From: Macrotis lagotis
Taxonomy: Eukaryota > Chordata > Mammalia > Peramelemorphia > Peramelidae
Direction: 5' to 3'
NCBI RefSeq assembly: GCF_037893015.1
Contig: NC_133660.1
Coordinates: 162,558,937 to 162,622,936 of the forward strand
DNA length: 64,000 bases
Shown here: positions 1-12,100 of the stretch, piece by piece
How positions within the stretch are numbered: the stretch's first letter is position 1
Layout of the letters: each line of letters starts with the position of its first letter
Notes under the pieces: generated by a model
What the model was told of the DNA's origin: nothing
Seen by the model: only the letters and a program-made list of their open reading frames with translations
Databases searched by the model: none
Made by a program: the position numbers and the translations under genes

Positions 1-150
1 CCTGACCCGGTCTTGTTCCTACACTGTTGATCGCATAATTTACCCCCTTAGACTGGGAGCTCCTTGAGGGCAAGACTTTTGCCTTTCTACCCTCTACCCC
101 TATTACCTGCACATAGTTGGAGCTTAATAAATGCTTGTTGGCTGTCAAAA
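1..150 (+). repeat. Old L2/MIR-type 3' tail
   Basis: The stretch contains 'gggagctccttgagggcaag' followed by 'cttaataaatgcttgttggc' and a short A run. This is the usual 3' end of L2/MIR-derived repeats in mammals. A related tail lies at 20045-20175. The exact family was not resolved. Confidence 0.6.
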
Positions 151-224
151 AAAAAAGTCAAACAGGGTTTTCTATTTTTTTTCTAGAGGTAATATAGAGC
201 TGCCAGAGTTTATTGACAGCTGAG

Positions 225-540
225 TGGAAGAAGAATTATAGAGAGGGAAGACTTGAGGTGGAGAGACCAATCAGAAGCTGTTGGAGTAATGAAGCCTGAA
301 GTGATGAGGGCCTATATTGGTGTGGCAGTTGTGTCTGTCTCTCTAAGAGGATGCTATAAGCGTCTTTTTGAAGATAGAATTGACAGGACTTGGCAACAAA
401 TTGAATATGTACAAGATGAGAGTGAAGAACTGAAGATGAAGTCCAGGTAACTGGGAGAATGGTGGTGCCCTTGACAGCAATAGGAATGTTCAGAAGAGAT
501 GATAGTTTGGGGGGAAGGTAGGAGTTCAAATAGCGATGGC
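225..540 (+). repeat. Old interspersed repeat, family unresolved
   Basis: The segment has the phrases 'gagaccaatcagaagctgtt', 'tgatgagggcctat', 'gaatatgtacaagatgagag' and 'ggtggtgcccttgacag'. Related wording recurs at 62100-62660 and weakly at 38580-38880, so it is a dispersed repeat. The short reading frames across it are not genes. Confidence 0.5.
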
Positions 541-587
541 ATGCTTTGGGCTTCTGAAGTTGGGATATATAAAACTACTAGAGAGGC

Positions 588-1015
588 GAGTTGTTTATTT
601 ACTTTTTTTAAAGGTTTTATTTGAGTTTTACAATTTTTTCCCTAATCTTACTTCCCTCCCCCCACCCCCCACAGAAGGCAATTTGCCAGTCTTTACATTG
701 TTTACATGATATACATTGATCCAAATTGAATGTGATGAGAGAGAAATCATATCCTTAAGGAGGAAACATGAAGTATAAGAGATAGCAAGATCAGACAATA
801 TATTTTTTTTTTCTAAATTAAAGGTAATAGTCCTAGGTCTTTGTTCAAACTCCACAGTTCTTTCTCTGGATACAGATGGTATTCTCCATAGCAGACAGCC
901 CCAAATTGTCCCTGATTGGAATGAGCAAGTCCATCAAGGTTGATCATCACCCCCATGTTGCTGTTAGGGTGTACAGTGTTTTTCTGGTTCTGCTCATCTC
1001 ATGAGTTGTTTATTT
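588..1015 (-). mobile_element. 5'-truncated L1 3' end with target-site duplication
   Basis: Positions 601-1002 match the L1 3' region at 40620-41040 almost phrase for phrase, for example 'cagaaggcaatttgccagtc', 'ctttgttcaaactccaca' and 'gaatgagcaagtccat'. The element is in minus orientation. It is flanked by a 13-bp direct repeat, 'gagttgtttattt', at 588-600 and 1003-1015, as expected for target-primed reverse transcription. Confidence 0.85.
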
Positions 1016-1534
1016 TCAGACTTCATATGAAGAAAAGAACTGTTCAGTTAACTTTGTGATTCTCATCTTTAAGCACAACAGTTTTCTACCAAGGAGACTA
1101 AAAAAATTCTTCAATTTGACAAAGCTTTTTATGCTTTCAAAGCTCTACATAGCCAGTGGTTAGAAAGCTGATCTGTCAGGAAACTGGGTCTGAGTCCTCA
1201 TACATGCTGGCTGGCACTAGCCTTAATTCTCTTAAGGCTATGTTAGAGAAGGCACAGATCTGAACCTGTTTGGAGTTTCCTCATATTATAAACAGGATGC
1301 ATATACATATGTGTGTATGTATATGCATATAGGAATAACAGGTTCAGTCCCTATTCCCATCCATATAACAAAGCAATTTGTTGCCTGAGCAAAAGGCAGG
1401 AGACACATAACGATTCTGGCCCCAAGGCCTTGAGACAAAGGAGGTGGTCCAACATTGGGGCTCCATTCCAAAGAAACCATTATCTTTATTTAGTTAATAT
1501 CAAGTTTGGGTTTTAGAATCATATATCTTACTCC

Positions 1535-1670
1535 TTATTTATGAAGAAACTGAGGCACAGATAGTTAAGTGACTTGCAAGGTCACATAAGTAACAAAGAG
1601 CTGAATTAAGATTCAAAGTTAGACCTCCTCCTGTTTTTAACTCCACTCTTTCTTCAGTACTGTGCTATCT
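1535..1670 (-). repeat. MIR-like SINE remnant
   Basis: The pattern 'gaagaaactgaggcacagat', then 'aagtgacttgcaaggtcaca', then a Tyr/Cys-rich-looking tail is the reverse complement of a MIR CORE and tRNA-like body. It is diverged and has no clear duplication. Confidence 0.55.
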
Positions 1671-3260
1671 TCCCTAAGGAAAAACCTTGCAAGGCAACAT
1701 ATGACAGACACTGTGTGTGGATTTTGAATTCATATTTCTGGAATGAATATAATTTTTAATAATTATTCTTCTGGAAGGCAGAGAAGATGATCACTGAGAA
1801 GATAATTGGGCAAGGTTCTGAAAGTGGCAGGAAAAAAATGGTAAGAAGAGGCAGATAGCTTAGCTTTTGATTAAAAAAAGACTTTTTTCCCCCTACAGAG
1901 ATGTTTTTGAGGTGGAGAAAGAATGACACCCAAGATTTTATGGAATTCACATGCCAAAAAGTCAAGGTCAAAGTCAGGAGTCTTAAGAGATTAGGTTCAA
2001 AGATCAAAAGTAATATTGTTCGTTTTTTTTTTTAAAGTTGAAAGGAGTCATAAGATCTAGGCCCAGGCTAAAAAAAGGAGAAAAGTTCTCTTTGGTAAAC
2101 ATAACTGATCTTTAACTCACTGAAAAGAAAATGCTATTTTTCTACCCATTTTCTTTCAATTATCTGTTCCAAATATACCTGAAGGAAGCATGGAGATGGA
2201 GATCATAATGCTGCACAGATTTCTCAAGTTTCCTGTAACTTTTCCCAGCTTCAGACAATAGATGGCTACAGCAGTTTCTCAGTAATTTGAATGTACTTCT
2301 AGAATGAGTCTCACTGGAAAATTGCTGTTTATCCACCTCGCCAACATAAACCTTACACTTATATCTCATTTTACATCTAGATAAAACAGGTGGAGGGTTA
2401 GTACTTTACCTCAGGCCACCCTCATGGTAGCCTAAGAAAAATTCAGTAGTCTCTATACCTAGACATTTATTATACAGCCTTTAAAAACAAGTCTTGCATA
2501 TTGCTGAGATTGAGAACAAATCCACTCCTACTAGGTTACTTTCCCTCTAAGTTGAATATACAAACTCCAGAGAAGAGTGATGATCTTTTATATCTGAAAA
2601 GGGGTTTCCTCCAGGAACACTTCTCCACACCCTAATCTTTTTTTTTTAACCATTTCATTCTCCTAACATCATTCTAGGAAGTAGGGAGCCCTTCCTTCTC
2701 AAGAGTAAACTGTTCAAAGCTAAGAATTATGATATAATGGATATGCTGAAAGAACATTTCACTCATACATTGGAGAACTGAGATTTTTCTTTTTTTGTCT
2801 TTCTTCAAAATAAATGGGAAATATCCTTGTGGGCAACAAACATGTCCTTTGTTTCTTTTTTACTTCTCATGTCTAGCTTAGGTCAGATTAGACCATCAAA
2901 AACACAATCTGACAAGTGAGTTTTGCTTCTCTGCATAGACAAATAATGTCTGAGAATAAATGGAATTGTATTTCTGTTGTTCTAACTGAACACACACCAT
3001 TGGTAAATACATTACTCATGCAAGATGTAAAGCTAAGGCAAAATTTGACTAGGCAGGTCATGAGGGCTAGAAAACTGCCACTGCCAGGTTAATATTTTAT
3101 GAAGTCTTCTAACAATAAAAGAGTTTGAAATATGCTATATAATACTATTATTTTAATTTTATGGTGATTTTGGTGTTACTCAAATGTTAATAGTTATCAT
3201 TCAGCTGTGCACACAGGGGTAAAAAATACACAAGAAAGAGAGGAAAAAATATGGAAAAAA
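1671..3260. other. AT-rich intergenic DNA, nothing identified
   Basis: I see no exon-like reading frame, splice-flanked block or clear repeat family here. It lies beyond the farthest candidate SRD5A3 polyadenylation signal. Short T and A runs and diverged repeat-like pieces are present. Confidence 0.5.
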
Positions 3261-3264
3261 TCAC

Positions 3265-3270
3265 TTTATT
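3265..3270 (-). terminator. SRD5A3: Candidate SRD5A3 polyadenylation signal
   Basis: The minus strand reads AATAAA here, followed within about 40 bases by T-rich and GT-rich sequence typical of a cleavage-site downstream element. Other minus-strand AATAAA hexamers between here and the stop codon are at 3354-3359, 3679-3684 and 4918-4923. Which one is used cannot be decided from sequence alone. Confidence 0.35.
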
Positions 3271-3777
3271 GCAGGATATTTATGAGCATCAGTAAACTGA
3301 ATTAAATATATAATACACAATAGAACTGCTTCCCTAAGAGCTTGCTTTAATGCTTTATTGTGACTTGATGAAGAATGTAGGCCCCCAAAGACCATGCCAA
3401 CAGAGTCCAAGCTCTAGTCATAACAAGCTAAAAAGGTTCCAGGAATGGATCTGGAGACAGTGTCTCTGTTGCTAAGAGATGAGCCTATCCGAGGGACAAA
3501 ATGCTAGAAGGTTGACCAATGTATGCATTCTTGAGAGGGAGAAAAGAATTTATGAAACCATCTACCAAGGCTTGCATAGGGGTTGGTTTGTAATCTACAT
3601 CAAGACCGCCCCCCCCCCCCAAATGAATTTTTGGATCCTTAAAGTACAGAGCATAATTAAATAGGGCTAACCAAATTGTTTATTGAAAACTGTTAGCTAA
3701 ATTGTGGAGTCACATGTGACTTCTCAGTACATTTTTGGTCACTAGATAAGTTACGCAATATTATTATGAGGTAGTAG

Positions 3778-3920
3778 ATGCTTGTCTTTTGTTTGTTTTT
3801 GTAAGGCAATGGGTTAAGTGACTTGCCCAAGGTCTCACAGCTAGGTGATTAAGTGTCTGAGGCCATATTTGAACTCAGGTCCTCCTGACTCCAGGGCCAG
3901 TGCCCATGCTTGTCTTTTGT
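3778..3920 (-). mobile_element. WSINE1-like SINE, head-truncated, with perfect TSD
   Basis: SINE body 3793-3905 in reverse orientation ('gtaaggcaatgggttaagtg' through 'tcctgactccagggccagtg'), lacking the tRNA-derived head. It is flanked by a perfect 15-bp duplication 'atgcttgtcttttgt' at 3778-3792 and 3906-3920. Confidence 0.85.
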
Positions 3921-4932
3921 ATTGTGCAGAGGAAGTCAGAATGATCAAGTTAATCCTTAGCATTGCGGAGAAGCCAATTGGAGAATTCAAGACTTCTTGC
4001 CACTAAAACATCTCTACATGGATGAAGGATATTTATAGAACCTTCTAAGAACATGACAGTTTTCACTGTTCACAACGATCCCCAGAGTACAATGCTGACT
4101 CTGATTTTTTAAGGATTCTTCAGCCAAAGGTAACAAGTCACTGCCCAATGGTTGGTTCAGGTTTCTGCTCTGAAGAGGATTTTGCAGGAACATGTAAGAA
4201 GGCAGATTCCCATTAGTAAAGGATAATGATTTTGTGTTGCAAATATTTTACCTATAAGGGAGATGATAGGTCAGCTGCAATTTTAGGAATCTAAATGGCT
4301 TTTGCATAAACTCAAAAGAAACCATGGCTCACATCCCTTTGTTCTCTCTGTTTCTGCCATCTATACAATTGTTTCTAATCATATAATGACACGGCATACA
4401 CATTCCAGAAAACATATCTGACTTGGCTGAAGTAAACACATGACTACCTCTTATGTCTGAAATACATATAATCACCAAGGGCAGTGTTTCTGTAAGATAA
4501 TAAGGATAATAACTTTAGAAAGGGCCTAGTCATGCATAAACTTGATACAAGCTTAAAACCTGAAATTTGAAAAATGGTCAACAATAGCATCTGATTGATC
4601 TTCGCTTCTTATGGGAACAGAAGGTTTCTGGATTGTGCGTCATTATACTCCCAGTCAATACAAGAGGAAGAAAACAATCGTCACATCTTTGTGCTTTTAA
4701 AATAAACTCAAGATTATCATAAGGGAGCGAGATAGAAGAAATTTGACTTAGAAGTAATATCTTAACCTACAAAACAGAAAGCCTAGTGCTGTATTCTTAA
4801 TACTGCACTGAATTCCAAAGGGGAAGCGGGGGGGACTGGACTATTTTTTCCTTTTTTAGGAATCATTTTCTCTTCTTTCACTTATTTCATTAATCAAAGA
4901 TAATACTTCTTTTATATTTATTATTAGAAAAT

Positions 4933-5029
4933 TTGGTAACTGAAAAAGATCCCATCTTTAAGCTATAACCTCATTTGTTATAAGCTTGACGGCAAAAGCA
5001 GAGATTTTACATGTTGAGGGCAAGTTTCT
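4933..5029 (+). repeat. 97-bp direct repeat, copy 1 (3' UTR side)
   Basis: This block matches 6416-6512 with five differences over 97 bases and no gap. Sequence similarity stops abruptly at both ends. The second copy lies in SRD5A3 intron 4, so the pair brackets coding exon 5. Confidence 0.9.
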
Positions 5030-5911
5030 TTTCTCCTATATTAATGTGAACTTTTCTAACAAAAATATTTTTGGTCTTTCAAATCTAAGTATCAATAACT
5101 CCTTTGTAGGGAGACCAGTCAACACGTCAGCATTTGTTTATAGAGTGCTGCTTAAATGACTCAATCCAATAGAATAAGAATTTGAAGGCTCTTTACATAA
5201 TGGAAAGCAACCCAGGCAAACATGAGTCAGTTGGACAATGACAATGAGAACCTCATCATAGCATAAAGTCCACAGGATCAAGCAAGTTCAAGTTGCTCCA
5301 AAAATTATTAAAAAGTTGTCATTTTAAAAAGTTTATGACTATAAAGTGGTCCCATGACATGCAACTCAAAGACAGGATTTTCAAGTTGGATTGTGAGCCA
5401 AGTAAAGCTTGTTCTTGGAGCTTTCTGAGATGGCTTGCCAAAGCAGAAGCTAGCTCAAAAAACTTGTTTTCCTTGAAACCACTGCTGGGCCTTTGTGGCG
5501 GAGCCCAGTTAGGAAGCATCAGACTGACTGGACAAACCATCCACAGCCACAGGCCATCTTATTTCTTCTTTTTTCTTCTGAAACACCTTAACATTTCTTC
5601 ACCGGTGTGCTTTGGAAGTGGCCAAGAATAGTCTCATCTACTTCACTTGGCTTGTTTTCTAAGCTCTGCTTAGGACGGAACACTAGAACACTATTTCTTG
5701 ACATTTCTTTCTCTCTGCTCACAAGGCTAATTTATCTATTCTGATTTTCATATAGAAATGGAAGCAAGATTTCTGAACAGTTTGTCCTGCACACCAACTC
5801 TCAGAATAAATTAATTTCCTTTCCATACCAATTATCCCATCATTTTTGCTGTTGAGAATGTAAATTCTCTTGCTCAGAACCTGAGAAGGTTTTTTTGTTT
5901 TGTTTAGACAA

Positions 5912-6171
5912 TCAAAACAAAAATGGCACATAAGCCTTCCTATGCTTTGGATAGGAGTCGAATTTGCTCAGGTAAAATTTGTGGCTCAAAACAGCAGACA
6001 AGGCCTGGCTGAAGAGGACATATGATACCACAAGCCACCAGGTAAAATTGTAGAATCCAAAGGTGACTGCCAAGGACACATAGATCATGAGTTCTGCAAA
6101 ATAATTTGGGCCAGAAACATATTCAAACCAGTCTCCAAAAGGAACTCTATAGTTAGAATGAATGACCTTTC
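5912..6171 (-). CDS. SRD5A3: SRD5A3 coding exon 5 with stop codon
   Basis: 260 coding bases with acceptor ttcatttcag|GA. It encodes residues 234-318, including [19 protein letters not shown], the FTWWLVV membrane segment, SHKFY with His296, and the C-terminal end [13 protein letters not shown] followed by TGA (5912-5914 on plus). It is bracketed by the 97-bp direct repeat at 4933-5029 and 6416-6512. Confidence 0.97.
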
Positions 6172-9100
6172 CTGAAATGAAAAAAAAAAAGATATAGCAT
6201 GAATTTTAAATGAGGGTATTTTCTGAAATGGGTTCATATTCTAGAAAACATGTAGTTAATACTTGTATCTATATTAGTCTCATCCACCTACATGTAAAAT
6301 ATATAATCTTGATATAATTTATTAAATATTAAAAAATATTCAGTTCAGAAAGACAAACAATAATTATAAAACAAAAAAGTTACAAAAAGTTTGTATAAAA
6401 AGAGACATAATTAGCTTTGTAACTGAAAAAGATCCCATCTTTAAGCTATAACCTCATCTGTTATAAGCTTGATGGCAAAAGCAGAGATTGTACATGTTGA
6501 GGACAAGTTTCTATAAAAGACTATTTTTTTTGAGATAAAAAATGAATTTATTAGAGGAAACAACCAATCATTTGGCAGGCCAATTCAGAAAATAAGAGTA
6601 TCCTAAAATTTACAATGTAAATTATCTGGATATCTTAGGCCAAAAAGTATATTTTGACCTAAAAGTTACTTTCTGGGATAGATCATCTTGTATTTTTGCA
6701 TAAAACAACAACAAAATAGAAACCAGCATTTGCAAAGTTTGCAAAATCTCTTACAAACATAATCTCATTTTACTTTTACAACAATCCTTTATAGATGAGG
6801 AAACTTATCCCAAAGGCTGATATTTAAAAAGAAGGAAAGATTTACTACTTAAAATCTTTACTGCTTAAAAAGTTGGGTAACTATAGTAGAATAAACAAAG
6901 GGCTAAAGTTTGAGAGGTTATAAATTATAATTTTTTTTTGTCCTGGCATATTTACACATAGTCTGAAGCCAAGATAGTATCTTCAAGAGTTAATAACCCA
7001 CACTGGATAGACATACAAGTTTCCTGGAGAGGGGAATTAAAAACAATTACTGCCTGCCTATACATTTCAGTAGCATAAAATGCTAAATAAATGCTAAGTT
7101 AAGGCAATAAAATTCCATCATCTCCCAAGAGGATGAGCACATGAATTCAGAATTCCAAAATTTCTTCCTGACTCAATTTTGATTTTTATTAGAAAAACAT
7201 AATTGATTAAGGTGGATTCTCTTCTCTTCCTTTCCCCTGATTCTAATAGGAATCAAGACAAATATTTTTAATGCTTTATGGTATGCTTCCAACAACCTAA
7301 GAGGTGGGTGGCTGGCACTATTATTATCCCCTTTCTCAGATATTAAGAACTCTGCCAAAAAGGTGGGCAATAGCACTAGCACAAAGTTTTGTTTGTTTTT
7401 ATTTTAAATGTTTTTAATTATAAACTTGAGCATCCAACATGTACATTTCTGCATCTAAGGAGCAAAAAAGGGGATTGCATATGAAACTGCGAACTTGTTA
7501 TATATATATATTTTAGTGTGTGTTAAATTTTAACAGGGTAGTAACAAGACTGCCCTGTTTGTATGCTCCTCTGAATTTCAATTTTTCTTCATTTTAAAAA
7601 ATGTTTTATAGCTGCTCTTCTTTTGAATCTCTATTACCACCCACTAATTCTTTGTGTACCCCCCTCCAAACCCCTCCTTGAAACAAATGATTGTCAAGCA
7701 AAATAAATCAACCCATCAGTTGTGTCTGAAAAATGTTAAGAATCCTTGAATATTAAAGCTGGAGAGGGCAGAGATCATTGAGTCTAAACCCCTCATTTTA
7801 CAAATTTTACAGAAAACTAAGATCCTGGGAAACTGATTTGTACTAAGTCATTTGGCTGGCTAGTGAAGAAAAGACTAATTTTCCTCTGAAGGATTGCAGT
7901 TATAGGCTGGAAATTTATTTAAGCTCACCTGAATCATCTTTCCTCATATTGGCCAGGATGACATGGCACCTGTGTTGATGGATGGATGACCAGATATACA
8001 TCAACATTCCCAGGATATGGAACCAGCGTGCTTGCATCAACAGACTTTTCCCTACATAAACTGTGGGTGTGACAGTTGTCTGATTAGCACAAGGTTGTCA
8101 ACATCAGAAAGACAGCATGTTTGAAAAAAGAAAAACCTTGGTGAGTTAGCTCAGGGGCAGAACTCTTACATCTATCTTATCAGTCTGATTTTCTCCTTAA
8201 GGACTTGGAAGATGCATCTGTTTGGATATGGAATGAAGAAACTCCCCTTCCCTTCAGTTCTCTAGACAAGGAATAGTTTTGCTCTCTGCTGGCTGGCAGA
8301 CTTTGGAGTCCCTGGCAGAAAATCCTACACACTGTTGGTATTTTTCTCCAACAGCATGCTCTGGGGGGGGGGGGTCATGCTCTCTTTCAGAAGTGGAATT
8401 CTGCACTCTACTTAATGTTACTGGTAGTCACAATACCATGATTTGCATGGGTGTAGGGTGCATGAAGAAGTACACTGACAGGTTTGTGGTGGGAAAAACA
8501 TTGAACTCTACGTCACAAAACAATTGTAATTAAATCTGTTCAAAAGCCTTATTTTAAAGGGGATTCATTCTGTTCTAATGTCAGGAAAAACAGTTTCATT
8601 AAAAAATGGAAGGTAGTCATTACTTCTGCATTCTACACAAGAAGAAAAATTAAGCAACTGATGGGAGGGGTCAGAAATGAGTTCTTTTTTAGCATGACTA
8701 ATATGGACACAGGTTTAACATGATTATACATGTGCAAACAAATCTGATTGCTTGTTGTATGGAAAGGAGAAAAAATTGAACTCAAAATCTTATAAAAATG
8801 AATTCTAAAAACTTATAAAAAAAAGTTCTTCCAATAAAAAAAAAAACCCTTTCAAAAAACAGAAAACAAAAACCCAGCCACAAATTACAGATGTAAAAGT
8901 GAATAGATATCTTCAGATTGAAGGAACCCTAATCCATAGTTACAAAACTCTTATGGATTATATAATGGATCAGCAATTCTCTCATTTTATAGATGTGGAA
9001 TCTAAGACCCAGAGAAGTATGATTCCCCTACATCTTACAGATAGGATTTGAATGTAATTATAGGAAAAGAATCTCCAGAGGAAAAAAAAGTTAGATTCCT

Positions 9101-12100
9101 GAAATAAGTCTAAAAATATGAGATGTAAAATGGCACTCTTCCTCCTAAAAGATTTATTTTACTTGGGACATGTAACCAGGTGGCTCAGGCAGCAAATGTT
9201 CCAGATGACCTTCCCATGGCAAAATGCCTCAATTAAAAGTAGGGGAACATTCATTAAATTATAATACCCTAAAGGAGTAGAGGAGGAGGTGGGACAGAAA
9301 TGTGTACATAGTGGACAGATAAAGATAACAGGAGGTAGATGAGGGAAAAGGAGAGGTCCAAGTAAGATGCTCTTGGAATACTGGAACAACCACCCTAAGT
9401 GATGGCTGGCTGGGGTTGGGAAGGCTCCCTAAAGGTGATCATATTTAGCCCCGGGCTCTCTAAAGTTCATGTGGGTCCTCTTCTACCCAGAATTCTTATA
9501 AGAGAAGTTCAGAAATCAATCCAAGCAGAGAGGTATTAAAATCTGACCAACAGTACTGAGAGAGCTGAATGACATCCATTACTGTATCAAAACACAAACA
9601 TGTGAAGAGTGAGCTCTCTATCAGCACTGTGCTCAGTGCTGGTGGGCCAGGAGGCTGGAAGCTGATGGCCAAAAGAATTTGGGGGAAAAAAGCAAAGCTC
9701 TTTTTAGAGAAAATCCAAAGGGAGCTGGCGTTCGCTAAGAAAAGTGCAAATCACATTAATAAAAATGTGTCCAAAAACGTTCTTCCCAATATGAAAAACA
9801 ATGTATCTTAATTTAATTCAGCTAAATGAATTCAGAGTAACCTGAGTCATATCCTATCAGAGATATCTATCTGTCATTATCTTAGGAAGAAAACAAAAGC
9901 ACAAAGAGAGGAAGTACAAAAATAATTTAAGAAGCCTCTCTGAAAGCCTACTTAATACCTTCTGGAGAAATTAGATATGCAAGCAGAAATCAAACTTAAC
10001 CATTCTATCTAATTTTTTATAGACGACCTAAGGGTGGGAAAATATAACTAGGAGAAAATAGATTCATGTCAGAGAGAAATACAGTACTGGAATCTAGGTA
10101 GATATGATTGTAGTAAAAACTAATGTGCACTAAATTAATTAATGCTAATCAGTTTGTAGAAAATTTTGAGACTGAATACCATCTCTATGATATTTCTTTT
10201 TTTTTCCTTTTTTGGTTTTTGCAAGTTAATGGGACTAAGTGACTTGCCCAAGGTCACACAGCTAGGTAATTATTAAAGCCTGAGGCCACATTTGAACTCA
10301 GGTACTACCAACTCCAGGGCTGGTGGTCTAGCCACTGTGCCACCTGGCTGCCCCTATGATATTTCTAAAAGCAATCAATATTATCATATGAAAGTAAAAG
10401 CAGGGGGAAGCTAGGTGGCGCAGTGGCTAGAGCACCAGCCCTGGAGTCTGGAGTACCTGAGTTCAAATCCGACCTCAGACACTTAATAATTACCTAGCTG
10501 TGTGGCCTTGGGCAAGCCACTTAACCCCATTGCCTTGCAAAAAAAAAAATAGGGCGACTAGGTGGTGGCATAGTGGATAAAGCACTGGCCTTGGAGTCAG
10601 GAGTACTTGGGTTCAAATCTGATCTCAGACACTTAATAATTACCTAGCTGTGTGGCCTTGGGCAAGCCATTTAACCCCATTTGCCTTGCAAAAACCTTAA
10701 AAAAAAGAAAAGAAAAGAAAAAGAAAGTAAAAGCATATGTGGCAACCAATAAACTTTTGAGGGAATGTACCTTCTCGGGATCTACCTTGGGTGCTTGTTG
10801 GGAAGTGTTAAGACAACGCTTATGGTGGCATTTAAAAATTAAAACACACAATCTCACTTTTCTTCTAAATCAGTGGTTCTTAACTCTTTTTGTATTATGG
10901 ACCCTTTTGGCAGTGTGAAGATTGTGGTCTCCTCAGGATAATGTTTTTAAAGAATTGAGGAAAATTCTTAATTTCAGTTATAAGTTAATGAAAATAAAGA
11001 TGTAATTTTTCCCCTTTCCAAGTTCATGGACTTTCAGAAATCTGTTGGATCTCTAGAATTTATGGATCAATGATCAAGAACCTCTGGCTCTAAATAAAAG
11101 GAATGTTAAAAAAAATGTTAGTATGCTATTTCAGTTTCAATTTCATACTACTCTTTTCCTCCTTTCTCTGGCCCTCCCATTTAAAGTGCTTGTTATTTGT
11201 GGTGGGCAGAAGATGCTAAGTTAGCAGTTCAGTGGTATTCTTATAGGAGAGGGGAATGTTTTCTTATTTGCCATAGGATTAAGGGGTTTTTCTCCTGTAA
11301 ATCTGGATTTGAATAAACTATACCCATGAGGAGAAGTCAAGAGCCACAATATGGCAGTGGTGGGGCCAGGGTCAGGTGGCCACAGTTCTGTGGCAAGGGC
11401 TTTATCTGGCACCTCAGTCAGATCTCACCTATGCTCCCTGAGGACCCTTCGCTCATCCAAGAAGCAAAACCATATTCAGGCACTCATTTCTGGGCTTATC
11501 GTTAACTTTCCCATTAGAGCACAAGCTCCTCACATCCAAATTTTTAAATACCCATGATGGCATCTTGCCCCAAACTTAAATCATCAATGAATTCCAGAAA
11601 ACTAAAGCCAAAAAATGGACAGATCAGAGGAAGCACTCACCATTCTTCCCATCAATTGGCACTTGACTCAAAACAGTTAGGCCAATAATAATATAATAAC
11701 AGATTCCAAAGCAGTAATGAAGCAAGTGAATCACGCTCTTGGAGAAGACGCTGATGAAGAGGCACTCGATGAGTCTTCTGATACTATGGAGCCACATAAA
11801 CACCAGAACCAAGAAGGCTGACAGCGCAAGCTCATTCCCTTCAAAGAAAAGCACAACATGCTCAGGAGGCTTCTCTCTGGGGATTAACTCTCAAAGCTTA
11901 TTTCCAGTGTTAAACCCAGAACTGTACAAACTTGGAATTAAAGATAGTTTAGTACTAGTTTTAATAGCTCTGTTTGGCTTAAAGAATCTTGAGTACAAGC
12001 CCTCATTTTTACAGACATATAATTACCAATGTCCAGAAGTCTTTTTCACGATATCATCATTGGTTAATCAAGTGGCAGTCCTTGTCCCCTGATACCTCCT

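Larger units (their letters stand above)
3271..5911 (-). other. SRD5A3: Putative SRD5A3 3' UTR region
   Basis: The 2.6 kb immediately downstream of the SRD5A3 stop codon holds no other gene and few recent repeats (one SINE at 3793-3905), so a long 3' UTR is plausible. Candidate poly(A) signals are listed separately. The 112-residue plus-strand frame at 5293-5631 has no recognisable content and is taken as chance. The extent of the UTR is inference. Confidence 0.4.
6172..7928 (-). other. SRD5A3: SRD5A3 intron 4
   Basis: A 1.76-kb AT-rich intron. Apart from the 97-bp repeat copy and a weak MIR-like or L2-like patch near 6720-6800, I recognise nothing. A MIR-like remnant begins at about 7745. 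Confidence 0.8.
8061..11640 (-). other. SRD5A3: SRD5A3 intron 3
   Basis: A 3.6-kb intron with the L1-like tail, a cluster of three SINEs (10185-10735) and a hAT-type element (10871-11087). The 8279-8533 and 9569-9811 plus-strand frames show no recognisable protein and carry homopolymer runs (a G run at about 8366-8375). Confidence 0.8.

Noticed and set aside
236..542. Overlapping frames of 60-97 residues on both strands
   Set aside because: They fall in a dispersed repeat also seen at 62100-62660 and match no protein.
1..3260. Possible TMEM165 exons downstream of SRD5A3
   Set aside because: TMEM165 is expected on this side from conserved gene order, but no exon-like block was found. The intergenic distance in other mammals is larger than what the window covers.
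10400..10500. tRNA gene candidate at the SINE head (A box and B box present)
   Set aside because: The A and B boxes belong to the SINE promoter; no cloverleaf with intact acceptor stem is present, and dozens of similar copies occur.
10390..10735. Regularly repeated units that could suggest a CRISPR-like array
   Set aside because: The repeated units are tRNA-derived SINEs with A and B boxes and poly(A) tails in a eukaryotic genome.
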